Source: Apostichopus japonicus (lineage: Eukaryota > Echinodermata > Holothuroidea > Aspidochirotida > Stichopodidae). From it: a DNA stretch of 64,000 bases. The position numbers were made by a program, and so were the translations under genes. The notes beneath the pieces are model-generated. The model was not told the DNA's origin. It did not search any database and saw only the letters and a program-made list of their open reading frames with translations. Of the stretch, positions 10,801 to 26,012 are shown one piece after another (positions within the stretch are counted from its first letter, which is position 1; the number at the start of each line of letters is the position of its first letter). Location of the stretch: contig NC_092562.1 of NCBI RefSeq assembly GCF_037975245.1, positions 4,644,001 to 4,708,000 on the forward strand, written 5' to 3'.

Positions 10801-13800
10801 CATGATAAAGACACAAACCCTGAGTGCTGTTTGTTTTCTATGTTTGTAGTTCTATGTCCATTGAATGGTTCTATACATACAGTACTGTATATATATATAG
10901 ACTACTGTACATTGACTGCTCCAGATAACACATTATGCTCCCACTGTGTTGTATATATATCTGCATATAGTGTAATTGCACTGCCACAGGCAGTACATAC
11001 TGACAACACTGCTGAGAGTCAATGGTATAGTACTGTACGACTTGACACTGTAAGAGTACGGTATAAGATTTGACATCGTTAATCATTAATCAATAATCCA
11101 TGGGTCAGTTAAGACCTCATTAATGGATTCTGCTTAATCCACTGCATCATGATCCAACAGTGAATTCAATCAAATCCTCGGTGGCTCGAAATCCAAATCG
11201 ATTGTCTCTGACACTTTAACACATTCCAAGCACACCAGTTATAAGTGGCACTTCACCATCCAGGCACCAAGAGACTTGACAGTCTTGACTGACGTCTACA
11301 GGTGTAGATATAGTCACCCTTTAACCTTTCAACTGTAATCTTTACCTTCTATTAAACTATATATCTTTGGCTGTTTCCAGTTTATTGACTTACATCACCT
11401 GGAAAATGGTTCCCACCCCTGCGTATATATACACTATAGTACCACATTAAATATAACCACAGTATCGCTATCAAGTCATCGCTTCATTCTACTGCAGTAA
11501 AGTACTCTGCCCCCGTAAATGGAGGAGGGATTGTAGTAAACATTCCAATCAACCAGCCTAATGTGTACATTTACAGCCCACTCAGTATGTACACCTACCT
11601 GTTGGCCAATAAAACTATTGGGTTAGCAAGGAATCATAATGCCATCAAACAGCAATGATATCTTGTATTAAATAAACCGGGCCAATACTGACAACTTTAG
11701 GCAACTTATAACTGAACTTTTTCAAATGTCACGTTTGTTATGTTCCTTCTAGAACTTCATCTGGTCGTTCAAGTTTACAAACCCTACAGAGTATTGCCCA
11801 AAAACAGATCGTTGCAATTGATTAATTAAGCTAGAACATCCTCTGTTTTTTGTTTTTAACCAAATGGACCGTTCATTCGTAAGCAATGAATCTGAATGGA
11901 TTATAAACATTTTGTTACCCAGACAATTTTTCATTGTAAATTATTAACAAGTGTGAAAAGCAATTTGACTTCAAAACGTTACAAAACTATCAATACTTAA
12001 TTTTTAATTTGAATTGAAACATGACTTTCAGTCAAGTTTTTTTCATTGTGAAAGGAAATGGAATACACACATCCAAAACTTTACCAAAATGCTACCTTAA
12101 TCGCTTGTCAATATATCTGGGAATCACTGTAAGGGTCAGAAGATACACTGGAAGCAAATGCTAATGACCTTTCAGATGGCTAAGGGGGCCTGTTGTGGTC
12201 CTGAGAGATGGTTGCTTTTAACATCTGTTAATGATGCCTTTCATTCCATCTGTTGAAAGATTAGGTGTCCAATTAAAGGGAACTTAAAAAGAATTTCTCA
12301 TCTTTTTTAGCAGTGCCCTTAGGGTATGAAATATAAGAAATCTTTGAAATATTTTGGAGTGTCTCTGTTTGAATTGTGTTACCCCCATTATAAGCCATAT
12401 ATAGAAGGGCCTATAGGCAGGTACATACAGTGTGAAAGATCACACGAATAAACCAGTGAGTTGCAATCGATCCAGACAAACGGCTCCCGGAGTAAAAGTA
12501 TCAAGTATAATACTGAATTATTCAAGAGGGAAGGAGGACCACAAGGTGTTCCCGTTTCAAGTTACCAGAGAGTTTTGGATGCAGATGTTGCATTCTCTCT
12601 AGTACTCCATATGATAACAAAAATCATACATTTTCTACAGATTTCTTACAAGAAATGCAAAATTTATTCATGTCTGACAATGTGTATGAGATGATTAATT
12701 ATTTGTATTGACTTAATATTTCATTGAAGTGGTTAACGTTCCAATGTGAAGAGTAATTTTTCATGTTGAGACCAAACCAGACCATTTCATGTCCATGCAC
12801 TGTTCTCTTGCACATTTTGCCTGTACAGTACTAATCTTCCACCCCCCCCCTTCCCCCTCCCACTTACCATTCACCCAAGTTTAGTTAACTCAATGAATTG
12901 ATGAAGAACCTATTTTCCTCACACAAATTTCACTTTTACCTCTCCTCTACTCTCCTCTTACCCCTCGTCCCTCCACACATCCCCTCTCCCGTAAATAATG
13001 TCTATAATCTCGATAATTGATTAATACACCAAGTGCTGTAAACTATATATACTTTAAGCACAGACAATGAAATGTTTTTAAATCCATCAAAGTATAACTC
13101 TACATACAGGTCTGCAATATCATCACCATATCAGATTTTATTTTTGTAAACACATCTTTGAATGTACAACCTGGTCATAGCTCAGCATCATCCCACGCTA
13201 CTGTATAATAATTATCTCTCAAATTTCCTGTTAATCCTCCAGTTGTAAATATCTCATTTTTCCAATTATCTTGATCCAACCCTGGACATGTTTCCTCTTA
13301 TCATCGATGATAATCGAAACGCACGTAATACAAGTTACAAAAACAGAAACATGACATCATTTGTATTTTGTTGTTGATTTGGCACATGGAAGTATTTCTA
13401 TAGGAGGAGATTGGTCAGTTAAGTTACACTGTGTGCGGAGGAAGATAACAAACATCTCATAATTGACATACCATATATCTGCTAACTGTCTACATTCTAA
13501 ACTCTTATATAGATCTTCTATTCTTATCCCAGTGTAGTTAGCTTCATCCTCCTGGTATGTGGTATTTGCACTGCTTCTCCTTGTCTCTGAATCAGCCTTG
13601 CATCAAATTTACACACAAACTGTACTTTAAAGCAACCTACACGGCGGCTACAGGACTGCATGAGTAAATATCTGTGCTCATGTGTCTACGTAAATGCTGC
13701 TAACGTTAAGTTCTAAAAGATCTGCAGTACTTAGTTTCTATGGTGACATGTGGGTAATACTGGTTTTGCATGCATTTTATTTTGTTTCAATTAAAATGTT

Positions 13801-15723
13801 GCTTATCAAATCGCAAGATATATGGGCTACTGATTTGCTAGAAATTGGAAACTTTTGATTTTTTTTCATAATTCTACAACACTGATTTTAATTCACCAAA
13901 GGAGGCATGTTAAAAGTGTTCTGATGGTTTAGGATAAAGACACTGTGCTTTTGCTTACTGTAGTCCATGGATAGAACAAATTGATCGTGAATATACCTGT
14001 AGGCTCTACAGTAAATACAGTACTGTACATGAGCAATTAATACACAGGTCCTGCGGTCCACTTGATTCTGTTCGATTCGCAAATATTCTAGTATTCACAA
14101 AGTCACCCACTATGGATATATACAAAGTGAACCAGAACTTGAAGAAGGAAAAAAAAATCATAACAATATCGATAATATGCGACCCCCTTCCAAGTTTCGA
14201 TACAAATATACTGTATACTGTACAGCAATAGCTTAACAACCAATATTTATTCAGTTTTAGCAAATCTCAGGAACACCATGCTTTTCTTTTTTACTTTCAG
14301 GTTTTAAATCCCTATTGTAAGATCTTGGCTGCTTCATTCTATCACTCACCTTAAGACCATACCCCATGTAACCCTGATCTCTGATCCCTTACCCCTATCC
14401 CCTAACTCACCCTTTATCTCTCTAGATCCTAATATTGTTCCCTGCATTGATTGGGGCTTCTTATCTTTGCCGACTGTTCTGTTAAACACTGAATAGATTC
14501 AAAGGAATTTTCTATCAACAATGCCATGTTGTCTTTCAAAATAAACGGTGAAGACTTTCTGCTGTACATACAATGTTCATCATAAACTGAAGGAGTTCAG
14601 TGGGGCTGTGTTCTTTAATAGTTGAGTAAAATGACATGAATGTACTGTATGTATATTTCCACTTTCAACCAGATTCACTTATATCCAAACTGGCTATAAA
14701 GCTTAGGCCCAAGATCTGTCCATGAAACTTTACCAAATGATGCCATCTTTAAGCCAGTGCAACTTTTCCTGAAAAAGGTGCAACAAACAGCTCCAAAAAG
14801 TTTGTTTAGAAGTTCTAAGAAAGACTTGAGCCAGAAATCTCCCTGATGGAAAATGAAGGGTGATTTGTTTGTTCAATAAACCTAAGAAACATTCCACCCA
14901 CCATTTGGGATATAAGCAGTGCTCTCAATTGAAGAAACTTTTGCCAAAAGGGGGAGGGGTGGGAGAGGAGGGTGAAGAAGTCTGGTAAGGTTGAGGGGTG
15001 GGAGGGGAGTGGGATGAGGAGCAGTAGGAGGGGTTAACCCATTACACTACCTACTTCCTATCTCTGGTTAAAGCCCTGGAAATATGAAATTCTCTACTTG
15101 TATACTGTAAGTGAATAAATTAATATTTCTTGTCAGGGTTCAATTGCCTGGAAAAGTCGCATCCTTTCAATAGCTCCCAATTGTTATGTGCCTTAATTAT
15201 TTTTGCCTTACATGGAGAAATCCTCGGTACGTTTGTAGAAACTGCAGAGTGCAGATCACGTCTCGAAAGCCCCTATAAACCAACAGTATGTATTACTGTA
15301 CTGTAGGTATTAACATACTTTTTGTGTTTACACAAGCCTGAACAATGAGCCGGTTACAATGTCATCAAAGTAGAAGCAAAAGAAAGCAAACATATATCTG
15401 GATACATGCATCAACTATTCCAACAACGCTACAAAAGATATACTGTAATCGGAACGTCAAATACTTGGTATTTTGGTTGCAGGAAACCATTGAAAGGTAT
15501 TGAGGGAGTGTAAAATAATACAACAGCGGAGCCACTGAGGTATTTCTTCTAGGGGTAAGGCTAACTGTTTAAGATTCTATATACCGTACTGTACATGTGT
15601 GGAATCTCGCCCAAGACAAGACTATACTTCGAGTGAACCAATCCATATGCAGACAAACTAATGTAGTGCATAACAATCCAGCATTAACTTTCTGGTACAC
15701 AGCTACGACATGCTTCGATCGCC
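7861..15723. other. Gene-free AT-rich DNA
   Basis: About 7.9 kb with no supportable exon, tRNA or rRNA. It holds short homopolymers (poly-G at 7966-7979, C runs at 8858-8870 and 12842-12865), G-rich strings at 14948-15030, and many scattered TACTGTACAGTA-type words. ORFs here are under 95 codons and lack splice context. Confidence 0.55.
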
Positions 15724-15731
15724 CTTGATTA

Positions 15732-16141
15732 TAGGGATGCACCGGATATTCGGTCCGGCCGGACTATCCGGCCGGATAGTGAGCAATTATCCGGTTCCGG
15801 TTCCGGCCAGATCTTTTTCAAAATCTGGCCTGAATTATTCCTTAAAAAGGTGTTGGTATTAACTTAAATCAATGTAAACTATTTCCAAAAATTAATAAAA
15901 ACATTCAAAGTAAGGAAAAATTAGGTTTAACATGTTTAATTTAATTTTCTCAATGGTTTATTTCACCTTCTTTAATATGCCTATACCTCACCTAAGATTT
16001 GCTCCTTGTTTCATACTTCTACTTCTTATTAATGATTTTCTTTTGTGTAATGAAAAAATCCGGTTCCGGCCGGATTTCATGTACTATCCGGCAAAATCCG
16101 GTTCCGGCCGGATCCAAAAACTTGGATCCGGTGCATCCCAA
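15732..16141. mobile_element. Non-autonomous hAT-type element (MITE), 410 bp
   Basis: The ends are inverted repeats: GGGATGCACCGGAT at 15734 and ATCCGGTGCATCCC at the right end. They are flanked by an 8-bp target-site duplication with one mismatch (CTTGATTA 15724-15731, CTCGATTA 16142-16149). Sub-terminal ATCCGGTTCCGGCCGGAT words occur near both ends. Eight-bp duplications and short TIRs fit the hAT superfamily. No transposase is inside. Confidence 0.82.
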
Positions 16142-16149
16142 CTCGATTA

Positions 16150-17690
16150 TAACCTTACATTCGGTCTGTATTCCGGTAAGAGGCGAGTTAAATGGTACTG
16201 TACAGTAGCAAACCGTAATGAACAACTTAGCGCACTGCATGACTAGTAAAAGTTTGCAAGATTAATTTCATATTTTGCTCTTGATATAGATTTTGGATGA
16301 TTTTGTTTTGTTGTTCGACATTGAAGCAAAGTACAACATACGGTAACGACTGACTGAGTATTTAATTAAGCTAGGGGATGTACGTACATAAAATGGTCCT
16401 CCTTCATCTTAAGGACTGGTGGTCTGACAAACTTAATCAGAACCTGGTAATAACTAATCAAATGTTCGACTTTTGTCTGGCATTTTGGAGCTCTGCACTG
16501 TGACATTTATAAAATACTATCAATGGTTCATATCTACCAAAAAAACTGCTACCTTCTTTTTGCACAGTTGGTATAGCAAAATTCCTGTTTGGCCATGCGA
16601 TACAGAACAAAGTATTCCCTAAAGACTTAAATCGGAGGGACTTGTCAAGCCTTAAAAATCCTCCCTGACTATATATCATGCAATTACTCAGTTCAAATGT
16701 CTGATATGTAGATGATACATGACAGTAATGGTACTACAGATCTTCATATAAGATATACCGCACATGGTGTGCGAGGAAGAAGGAGGTTGTAGTAATGATT
16801 GATACTACCAGCATTAATTAACAACCAATATATATATATCAAACTTTTCACTATATTGCTTTAATGTAGATGTTAAAGCTGCAAGTTTGAAATACCACAG
16901 AAGTTCAACATCGCCTGCAGGCTGCTAACTACTGCATTTCCAGATCTCTAACGAGATGTGATGAATTCATTTCTGTTTATTTGATAAACTTTAAATAATC
17001 CTCTTCTCCTAAGAGGTCTCTTAACTCTTGGAGAGGGCAATATTGATGGTTTTGCCAGCTTCATCCACAGAGAAATCAACCATGGGAATGAAATATTGTA
17101 TTGAAGTATTGTCTAATTTAGACAAGTACTGAGGATGAGCAAACTAAACCGTTTAACGACCCCCTGGGCTTTTTTTTTTTCGATGGATTTTTCTCTGCTA
17201 GAAAGTACGAGACTTCAAATGTGAGAGCATGGGACATAGTTAAAGGAGGAATCTAAATTGATATCCAACAATGCTTAATGAACTTCCAAAATTACTAGGT
17301 GAATATTGCACCATGAATCCACACCTACTTCCATACAGTATAACAAAACATGATAAATCTATGAAAATATCATAAATTTCCAAAATGTTGATGCCCACCT
17401 ACAGTATAAGTCAATCCGTGGAAGATGTTCAACTATGTAGCTACTTTTTACGTACATGTCTCACTTTTAAATTTAAGCGAGAGAAGGGACAGACTTCTAG
17501 AACAATATTAAAAATATATCCCAGCCTAGCTGTCTTATTAACTTACCTCCAGGGATAGCTTAGTCTTTGGATCAATAGTTCACCACTTCTTCAACTCTCT
17601 TCTCAAAATAATCAAATAATAATCAATTGACAAGTGTCATGATCTATATTTTGTCAAGTTTTATGAATATCCCAAGGAAGAGATGCCTTT
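16150..17690. other. Gene-free AT-rich DNA
   Basis: Nothing supportable is seen beyond a poly-T run near 17169-17180 and short AT runs near 16830-16842. Confidence 0.5.
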
Positions 17691-17699
17691 CACATTTAA

Positions 17700-18610
17700 T
17701 ACTACAATACAACACTAAACAGTACGATACATGCACTGTAAAGTACTACACTACAGTATGTACAACACAATACAGTACAATACATGTACTGTTAAGTACT
17801 ACACTACAGTATGTACATCACTCTCACAGTACAATACATGTACTGTAAATTACTCCAGTGCAGTATGTACGGCACTAAACAGTACGATACATGCACTGTA
17901 AAGTACTACACTACAGTACAGTATGTACAACACAATACAGTACAATACATGTACTGTTAAGTACTACACTACAGTATGTACATCACTCTCACAGTACAAT
18001 ACATGTACTGTAAATTACTCCAGTGCAGTATGTACGGCACTAAACAGTACGATACATGCACTGTAAAGTACTACACTACAGTACAGTATGTACAACACAA
18101 TACAGTACAATACATGTACTGTTAAGTACTACACTACAGTATGTACATCACTCTCACAGTACAATACATGTACTGTAAATTACTCCAGTGCAGTATGTAC
18201 GGCACTAAACAGTACAATACATGCACTGTAAAGTACTTCACTACAGTATGTACAACACAATACAGTACAATACATGTACTGTAAAGTACTACACTACAGT
18301 ATGAACGGCACTAAACAGTACGATACATGCACTGTAAAGTACTACACTACAGTAAGTACAGCACTGTAATTTACTACAGTGCAGTATGTACAACACAATA
18401 CAGTACAATACATGTACTGTTAAGTACTACAGAACAGTTTGTATGGCACTATACAGTACAATACATGCACTGTAAAGTACTACACTACAGTATGTACGAC
18501 ACTTAAAACAGTACAGTATATGTACTGTAAAGTACTACACTACAGTTTGTACTGTACGCCACTATCAGTACAATACATGTACTGTAAATTACTACACTGT
18601 ACAGTATCTT
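17700..18610. repeat. Minisatellite with higher-order structure (53-bp units in 160/165-bp trimers)
   Basis: The basic unit is about 53 bp, containing CAGTACAATACATGTACTGT and AAGTACTACACTACAGTATG. GGCACTAAAC marks trimers starting at about 17711, 17871, 18036 and 18201 (periods 160, 165, 165). The extra 5 bp is an added GTACA. After 18300 the order breaks down into a single or double register. It is rich in self-complementary GTAC/TACATGTA words, so every unit can fold. Confidence 0.88.
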
Positions 18611-21600
18611 ACAGTGGCTGTTGACGTGTCATTTCAAAGACCCTACATTTAACGTGATACTGAAGCATTTGTGCTTTGCACTTACAGTACATATAAGTGG
18701 TACAAACCTGTAAATTATTGGTTCCATCACCATTATTTTTGCCCTGAAAGTTTGCAAAAGAAAGAAGTAACTGAAACTTATATTCTAAGCTAGGAACTTT
18801 TAAAAGATGAGAGAGAGGAGGGGAGAGGGGAAATGAGATGAGGAGAAGAACGCCAGTAGTGAAGATACCTTTTGCCAAACTTACAGTACAGGGTACACAT
18901 GTGGGGTCCAGGGGTGTAACTTTGGCTTCCACTATCAAGCCTACAATCTTGCATACAATAACCATAATTCTGCATACAACAACCATAATTCTTTTTTTTC
19001 CCCCTCAATTCCTCAAAGAAACCATAGTGGCACAATTGAGGTGTACAATATCATACTTCACCCACAATATGCTAGCTTTAACAGATAATATCTGTTTTAA
19101 TACATTCTTATAATGTGTACAGTATTCAAATACATACTTCTCATTACTTGAATCACCGTCAAATCTACAAACCCAATTTTCAAATCATCATAACTATCTG
19201 TTTACTGTGTTTAGTACACCTTTGTTCCCATACAACATCCTCTCTGAGCCTAACACTTCATCGCTGGCTCGGTCATACCAAACAGAATCAGCAAATCAAG
19301 AAGAAGAATAAACCTTCCTTCCACCACAAAGGAATGAGTCATCCCGGCAGAAGACCAGTTTAATTTTCTTGATGAAACCCACTTAGAGGTAAAGCATAAT
19401 TTGTCTGTCACTTTTTGTTATTGTGTAAATAATTAAATTCATGATAATGCAATTACTCAGTGTCGGATTTTGCCCAGAGTGACAGTCATGGGTAGTTTTG
19501 ACGATTACGAATCGCGCGTCGTGGCGCAGTGCGTGACACGGTGATGTGTGAAACTATGATCACATTCTAATAATATCAGGGTCTTTTCGACCTGCGTATC
19601 AAATGTACTACGTATAATACATTTTGTTGCAAGAAGATAACGTTACGTTATTTTTTACCCGAATTTTGTTTTCTGAATTTCTTCCCTCATATTTATAGAA
19701 ATAATAACTTAAAAAGTTGGTCACTAACATAAATAATTACATGTGAGGTGGAGGTAAGGGAGGTGAGGATTAGAGAAGGTGGAGGTAAGGACAGGGCTGG
19801 GTGAGTCTGGGAAGGATATATCACATAGATGAATAGCTGATCGTCCTTTATATGTTCTTAAACTTTTGGTACAAATTTATCACATTTTGTATTTAATTTT
19901 AAAATTTGGAAGACACATGTCAGATGTTTAATACAGTCTATGGCTTGCTGCGTGCTGCCAAATAAATAATCAGGATTAGCCACGGTTGTCAAATGATGGA
20001 TTAGCTGCTAGATTTCATGATTTTATGTAGACAGCTGAGATATGCATGGCTAACATTAACCAAACATTCCATCTCAAATTATAGCTGATCTCTGTTAAAC
20101 AATTAACTTGAAAACTTTGTACGTCATTCCTGCGGGGAATTGTTTAAACGTGGTGGGAAAGGAGGAAATTTGAAGTGAAACCGGAAAAACTATTGTGGCT
20201 GAAAGAGAAAAATTTTCCCATAGACTCAGTAGCTAAACATTAGATTGATCAGGAAGTTTGGGAACAATGGAATTAGTCACATAGTTTTGTTGGATGTTAA
20301 TCATACATATCTATGTATATTTAACAAATATAAATAAAGGTCTTTACGAAAGAAAGTATGTTTTGATTGATAACATTGTCAAAAGTGCTCAATCTTCCGT
20401 TTGAACTGCAATGTTACAGTGTTATACAGACTATGATTGATAACGTTTGTAAAAGCTGACACACTAACACTGCTTCACTGTAATTGTATAAATTAATCAA
20501 CATACAGATCTATACCGCACATGATTAGTCGTCTCAATCCCCTTCTCAAGCTTTGCTAGTATTTTCATTTTGGGCCTACTGCCGTTACCACTGTTATGGT
20601 AGTACGAAATTATCGAAATATGACTCATACATGCCAGCACCCCCCGACAGTCAGACGTAGACGAAACAAGGAAACAAAGAGATCTCATCGAGCAATGTAA
20701 TAAAGTGACAAGGACTCGCCAAATGGGTTGAGGAAAATGAGAGGCAAGTCGGACGTCATAGGTACAGTACTCGGATCTGATGCAATTATTGGATAAATTA
20801 TACAAGACGGGACTGACTGAAAAGTGAATGAGACCAATTTCATCTTTGAAACTAACGTGGAATAATTTAAACATTTACTCTTAGAAGCAAGCAAGTCTTA
20901 TGGAGTCATTTCTTAGATGATCTAGGGAATAATAAGAATTTTAAACGAAAATTAGACCGAAACGAATTACCTTGCCTCGAAAAAATTAAAATTAAAAACC
21001 AACTTGTCTGTGAGAATTGAGCTCTTGTGGGATAATATGTATAAGGTAATTAGGCATAGTTGGGCTTTGATTACCCAAGAGATGAATAATATATGAGTTA
21101 TGTATGGAATTAAAGCCAGGTATACAGGTACCTTAGTAACTGCACTGTATTATACTAGAAGGTAGGTCAGATGTTTTCATAGAGACTGACTGTGCCGTCC
21201 CACACATTACATACGAAACGGTAATTGTGGGTAGGCAACATAGTGTAGAGGGTATATGTATATCAAAATTTTGCTCGACAATTTTGCTCGACAAAGACAG
21301 CTTGAAATTAACCTTGATAAAGTTATGTTATATAGCAAATTCTTTTGCCACAAGATGTCTACTGCTACTTGGAAGGCTAAAACTATTTACTTAATATCAG
21401 GTACAACATCATCTTTTGTCTTGACTCTTATGCAAATTACTAATGGCAATTAGCACGGTGGCAAGCTGGTTTGCAAAGGCAGGAGGGGTTTGGAATTAAA
21501 GGGGGGAGTGGGATGGGGTCAGGTCTAGATGAATCTGCCATGGGGAAGTTCTATGTTTTAACTCTTTATACTAAACCAACTGAATCATTTGCTATACATC

Positions 21601-24600
21601 AGACATTTGACTTTTTTTACTACTTTAACTAATTTATGCAACACACTAAATATTTTCCTTTTCCAAGTCTATGCATGGTAGGAATCCTTGTTTGTACCCT
21701 TGCTTGCTTTAACCCTGTCCAAAAATTGCCCTCTCAGAAGACTTTTACCAAAACCATTCCATTACTGTAACTTCAGTTCTTATAGAAAATTCACAGATCT
21801 AGAGCTTTTTTTTGTTCCGGAATGGCTTCAATTAACATTCTCTCCAAAATTACTGACACAAAAATAGCCCTCATTTACAGAAAAGAGATTATGGCTTCAA
21901 ACTGAGAGTTTCTTTCTCCAGATTTGATCTTTGTGTCTAGGTTGTGAACATCTATTCATACAAACCAACAATCGCAAAGAATCAGGATAGCCTTGGGTTT
22001 CGTCTTAAAGGTGTACGCAGGAAAATGACCTTTTCTTCTCGACAAACAGTGCACGTTAAGCAAAACAAGGCAAAAAATACTGTAGATCTGTGCATATTTT
22101 TTGCTGTAAGTACTGTAGGTTGGCAAAGTTGCTGGAACAACGCTGACTGGTGATATTGTGAAGGCCTGGTCCATAGTGTTATTGTGTGCCATTAGTACAG
22201 TATATACAGTAGCACACTTAATAGAAGGATGGATCTGAACTCTTCCATCTTCCGTGAGAAAGAATTTTCAAGAGTGGTTAAAATAACCGTTCAATGTTAT
22301 TTTGTGTGTTGTGTTTGTTTAATTGTATGTTAGTTTGTTTGTTTTAGATTATTCTGAACTTTACTGAAAAATATTTGACAACACTATTTTAAAAGATTTG
22401 AATATTCTGTCTCTTGTGTTCAGAACAAGACCTCCAGGCAGAAGGCCAGATCAGTACGGTACCAAATATATGGTCCACAAAAAGCAACGTTTTAGTTCTA
22501 TAAAATTATCATTTGGTTTAGTTACCAGTGACCACTAAATGAGTGGTCACACAAGGACAGCCACCAACTAAGGACTGGATAGCCACGTTAGTAGAGCATT
22601 GATTTATATAGCACTGAACAGTACTAGTGTACACTCAAGCTCATGAATAAACAAATTGGTCAGCCAGTCGTTGGGGCAGTTTCTTCAATGTTTTCAAATA
22701 TATTTCAACTACAAGCTGTTCACAAGCTTACGCAGATTTATAAGTTTATAATAATAATAACTGAAAAGTAAAACAAAGGTCCTTCAATAATCTGAAACAT
22801 ATTTTATCAAGGGTTCAGTACAAGACATGCCACAAACTAACAGACAATGGAAGTAATACGCTAGATATTATTTGAACCAAAAACTGTCTGAGAATTCATG
22901 TTTGAAAAAAATCTGGTTTTTATTATACCACTTACATGTACTCTTCTTTCACGTTATTCCTTTTTAACAGTAACGTTGTTGTCAAACAGGATTTAAAACA
23001 GTTACACAGTGAGATAGTTTCATCCCCCCCCCACCAGGCACCATCCCACCAAAGGAACTTTCTCTGTAAACTATATACTTGTGATCCACTGGCCTCTTCA
23101 ACTTTCCACACAGTTATATGTTTTCCAACTTTTCACACGTATCATTATCAGCCTCCATTTTTTCAACTATTCAATTATTTGTTGAGGGCCTTCAAAAGTG
23201 ACCAACAAGTTGTATTGTAACGAGTGAGTTTCCTAACGGATGAACCTGCCAATGGCCTCCTGTACAAAATAAATGCCTTTAGAAAAAGGTTTGTTCCTAA
23301 TTGACAGATACAATGTTTTAACAAAAGTGTACATTGCCGCTGTCAACCAAAGAAAAATAGAGAAAGCATCCTTTGCTTGAACTGTCAACAAGACTTTCAG
23401 TTTTGTTTAATCACCCAAGATGTAAATACCTGCTCAGGCAAATAAGGCTGAGAAAGCACAGGGCTTTAATCTGAGACTAGGAAACAATGTACTCACACCC
23501 CGTAACAGAATTTATGCATGCATGCATTAAATGATCCATAACTAAGTCCAGGCCAAAAGAGTGTCGGGTGGGGATAATCTAGGTGTACAGTATATCTTTT
23601 TAATGGCGCAATTCTTATTTCTTAAAGAGGATTCAAGGAAACACGACCTAGGGTAAATTTACAAGGGAATTTTTTACTGCACAGATACACTGTACCTTCA
23701 CTGATACTCATGGATACCTCTTTGGCTGAATTCTAACATTTGTTTCCGATAAATATACAGAAGTTCTCTGTTTTGCTCTTGAAGCACAAAATTTTTAAAC
23801 TTCTACAGTAGTGATACATATATTGTGATTGGCAAATTTGTTAGGAGTACCTGTATTAAATCAATATAAATATATATCAATTTGATATAAACAGGAGGGC
23901 AAGGGTAAAACACCCTCCTCCCATTTTGCAATCCAAATAATATCTCATGAGCAAATAATTTAATCAACAATCATAAAAGTTTTTCTAAATTCTCGCTTTC
24001 TGAAGAAATTTAATACGATTTAAATCATTCACTGTTATTAAACGAAAAGCAAAGCCCAAACATCTGCTGACAAAATTCCATGATATAGACTTAAGAAGTA
24101 AAGAAGTTTGTAAGAAAACTTTTAAGTTAACAAACACATAACAAATCAGTCAGTGGTGGGGAGGATACTGATGATCATTTAATGAGAAACTTTGTATAAA
24201 ATATCTGTCCTCACTTACCATAAAGTAAACAGAAGCACAATCACAGTATTAAACTTCAGAGGTCAATGTTACTGACTTTTTATGTATTATTGATCCAAAC
24301 TAAAATTCCTGATATTCTGTAACATAACTTACATATATACTGTATAAGTCCTGCATATAGCTTCCGTAATTCTGTCAGAATAAACTCTGAGCTGGTTTAC
24401 AGCACATTATGAAGGCAAGCTTTTATTCTACTTCAATGTTTACATATATTTTGCACCTGACTGGTCCTAAAGAAATGCTCAGTGCTAGTCACGGACCACT
24501 CCCCCTTTTTTGACAAACTACAGTACTATTCAAACCAACTTCGGCGGATAAACAAAGCGGTGTGTAGGGGCATTGTCTAGCATATGGAAAGGGAATTCTA

Positions 24601-24944
24601 CAGTAGGTGACATCTCTTTGTAGATTTTATAATATAACCGATCCCTTCTTTTTGACAGCGATTGGCTTATGAAAACTAGATGGCGTTATGGGACAATACC
24701 AGTCAATGAATCAAACCTAATCGACTGGAAATGTTATCAAAGCAAAAACAATTTGCTCAAGACTCAAAGGTTGGATCATCAGTTTTGTCCAAAGTGTGAA
24801 CAAATTGACCTTCTGCTCTAGAAAACAAATTTGACCATATAAGTTAGCCAAGTGTTATATATGACAGCATAATTTGTAGCTCTTCCATTAAAAGCCAATT
24901 TATACAATGACCCCAAAAAAGGTCTTGTGCAATACTCATAAAAG
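18611..24944. other. Gene-free AT-rich DNA
   Basis: About 6.3 kb without a supportable gene. A short CpG-rich patch lies at 19488-19545. A small local duplication (TTTTGCTCGACAA) lies at about 21270-21294. The rest is unique AT-rich sequence. Confidence 0.5.
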
Positions 24945-25240
24945 TCTCTCAAAAGGAACCATAACCACTGGCCTATGTCTGTCAAACAACTGATTTCACT
25001 AAAAAAGAAAATGCACAATACCAGGCAACACATTAAAAAAGGAATAATTTTCAAAGCCTTTGTTTAAAGTTTTTGAAGGAGCGCTCTGAATTTCTCTCAA
25101 AAGGAACCATAACCACTGGCCTATGTCTGTCAAACAACTGATTTCACTAAAAAAGAAAATGCACAATACCAGGCAACACATTAAAAAAGGAATAATTTTC
25201 AAAGCCTTTGTTTAAAGTTTTTGAAGGAGCGCTCTGAATT
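24945..25240. repeat. 148-bp tandem duplication
   Basis: The block starting TCTCTCAAAAGGAACCATAA at 24945 repeats from 25093 with essentially no differences, so it is recent. The overlapping minus-strand ORFs in both copies are therefore identical. They are not gene evidence. Confidence 0.92.
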
Positions 25241-26012
25241 TACTCTAGAGCTTTTAAAATACCAACGTTACCTGTTTCCAAAAAAACTGCTCCATAGCTC
25301 TGGACTGGTATGGCAATTAAACCACTTTGCATGGCATTTTGTGATGCACTACCGGACCAGTTATTCCCTGTCTGATGTGTATGGATGTGTACATTTGACC
25401 ATTTTGCCATGCGATACCGATACCAATTATTCCATGTAAAAGATTCTGGGATAGTCATGAAGTACTCCTTTCTTTGGAATTTCTTTTCAAACTTTCCTTG
25501 AATTTACGACTGCATTAAATTTTCTCACACATAAATTTTTTAATACAAGATATGCAAAGAAATCTACAGTGCTTGAGCCTAGTACACAAATATGTATTTA
25601 AATTATGTGCATCACCATTAGATCTCATGGTTGGCTCTCACTGATGTCTCTCACTTGTAAATGAAGCAAACCAGATATCATAAACTTCAAAACAAACTGA
25701 AAAACTAATTGGTGCCCCTTAACATGGTGACTGGACATATCATAACCGTGGTAATTTCTAAGTAAGAATCATATAAAAAGTTGGACTTTGCTTTCCAAGT
25801 TTTGATACAATTTGAATTCATATAAGTTTTTGAGAGGTAACCATATGGTACTGTAGATCATGCTTATAGAATCTTACTAAACTGGCAAAGTTATGGTATA
25901 TTTTTTTGGGGGGTTGAATGAAGCCTACTGAGTAGTGTAGTAGCAGTAGCCTACAAAAGGATGTACGTATTGGCATCAACAGTAAAACAAGAAATCTAAC
26001 ACAAAATGAGAA

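Noticed and set aside
17627-18624. ORFs in the 53-bp minisatellite
   Set aside because: Periodic Tyr/Thr/Val repeats produced by the array.
19488-19546. ATG followed by MGSFDDYESRVVAQCVTR and a GTGATG
   Set aside because: Only 18 codons, a weak donor, no neighbouring exon and a local CpG-rich patch. Not enough to call an exon.
24818-25202. Two identical overlapping minus-strand ORFs starting MKIIPFLMCC
   Set aside because: They are duplicated because the DNA is a recent 148-bp tandem duplication. There is no splice or start context for a secreted protein gene.
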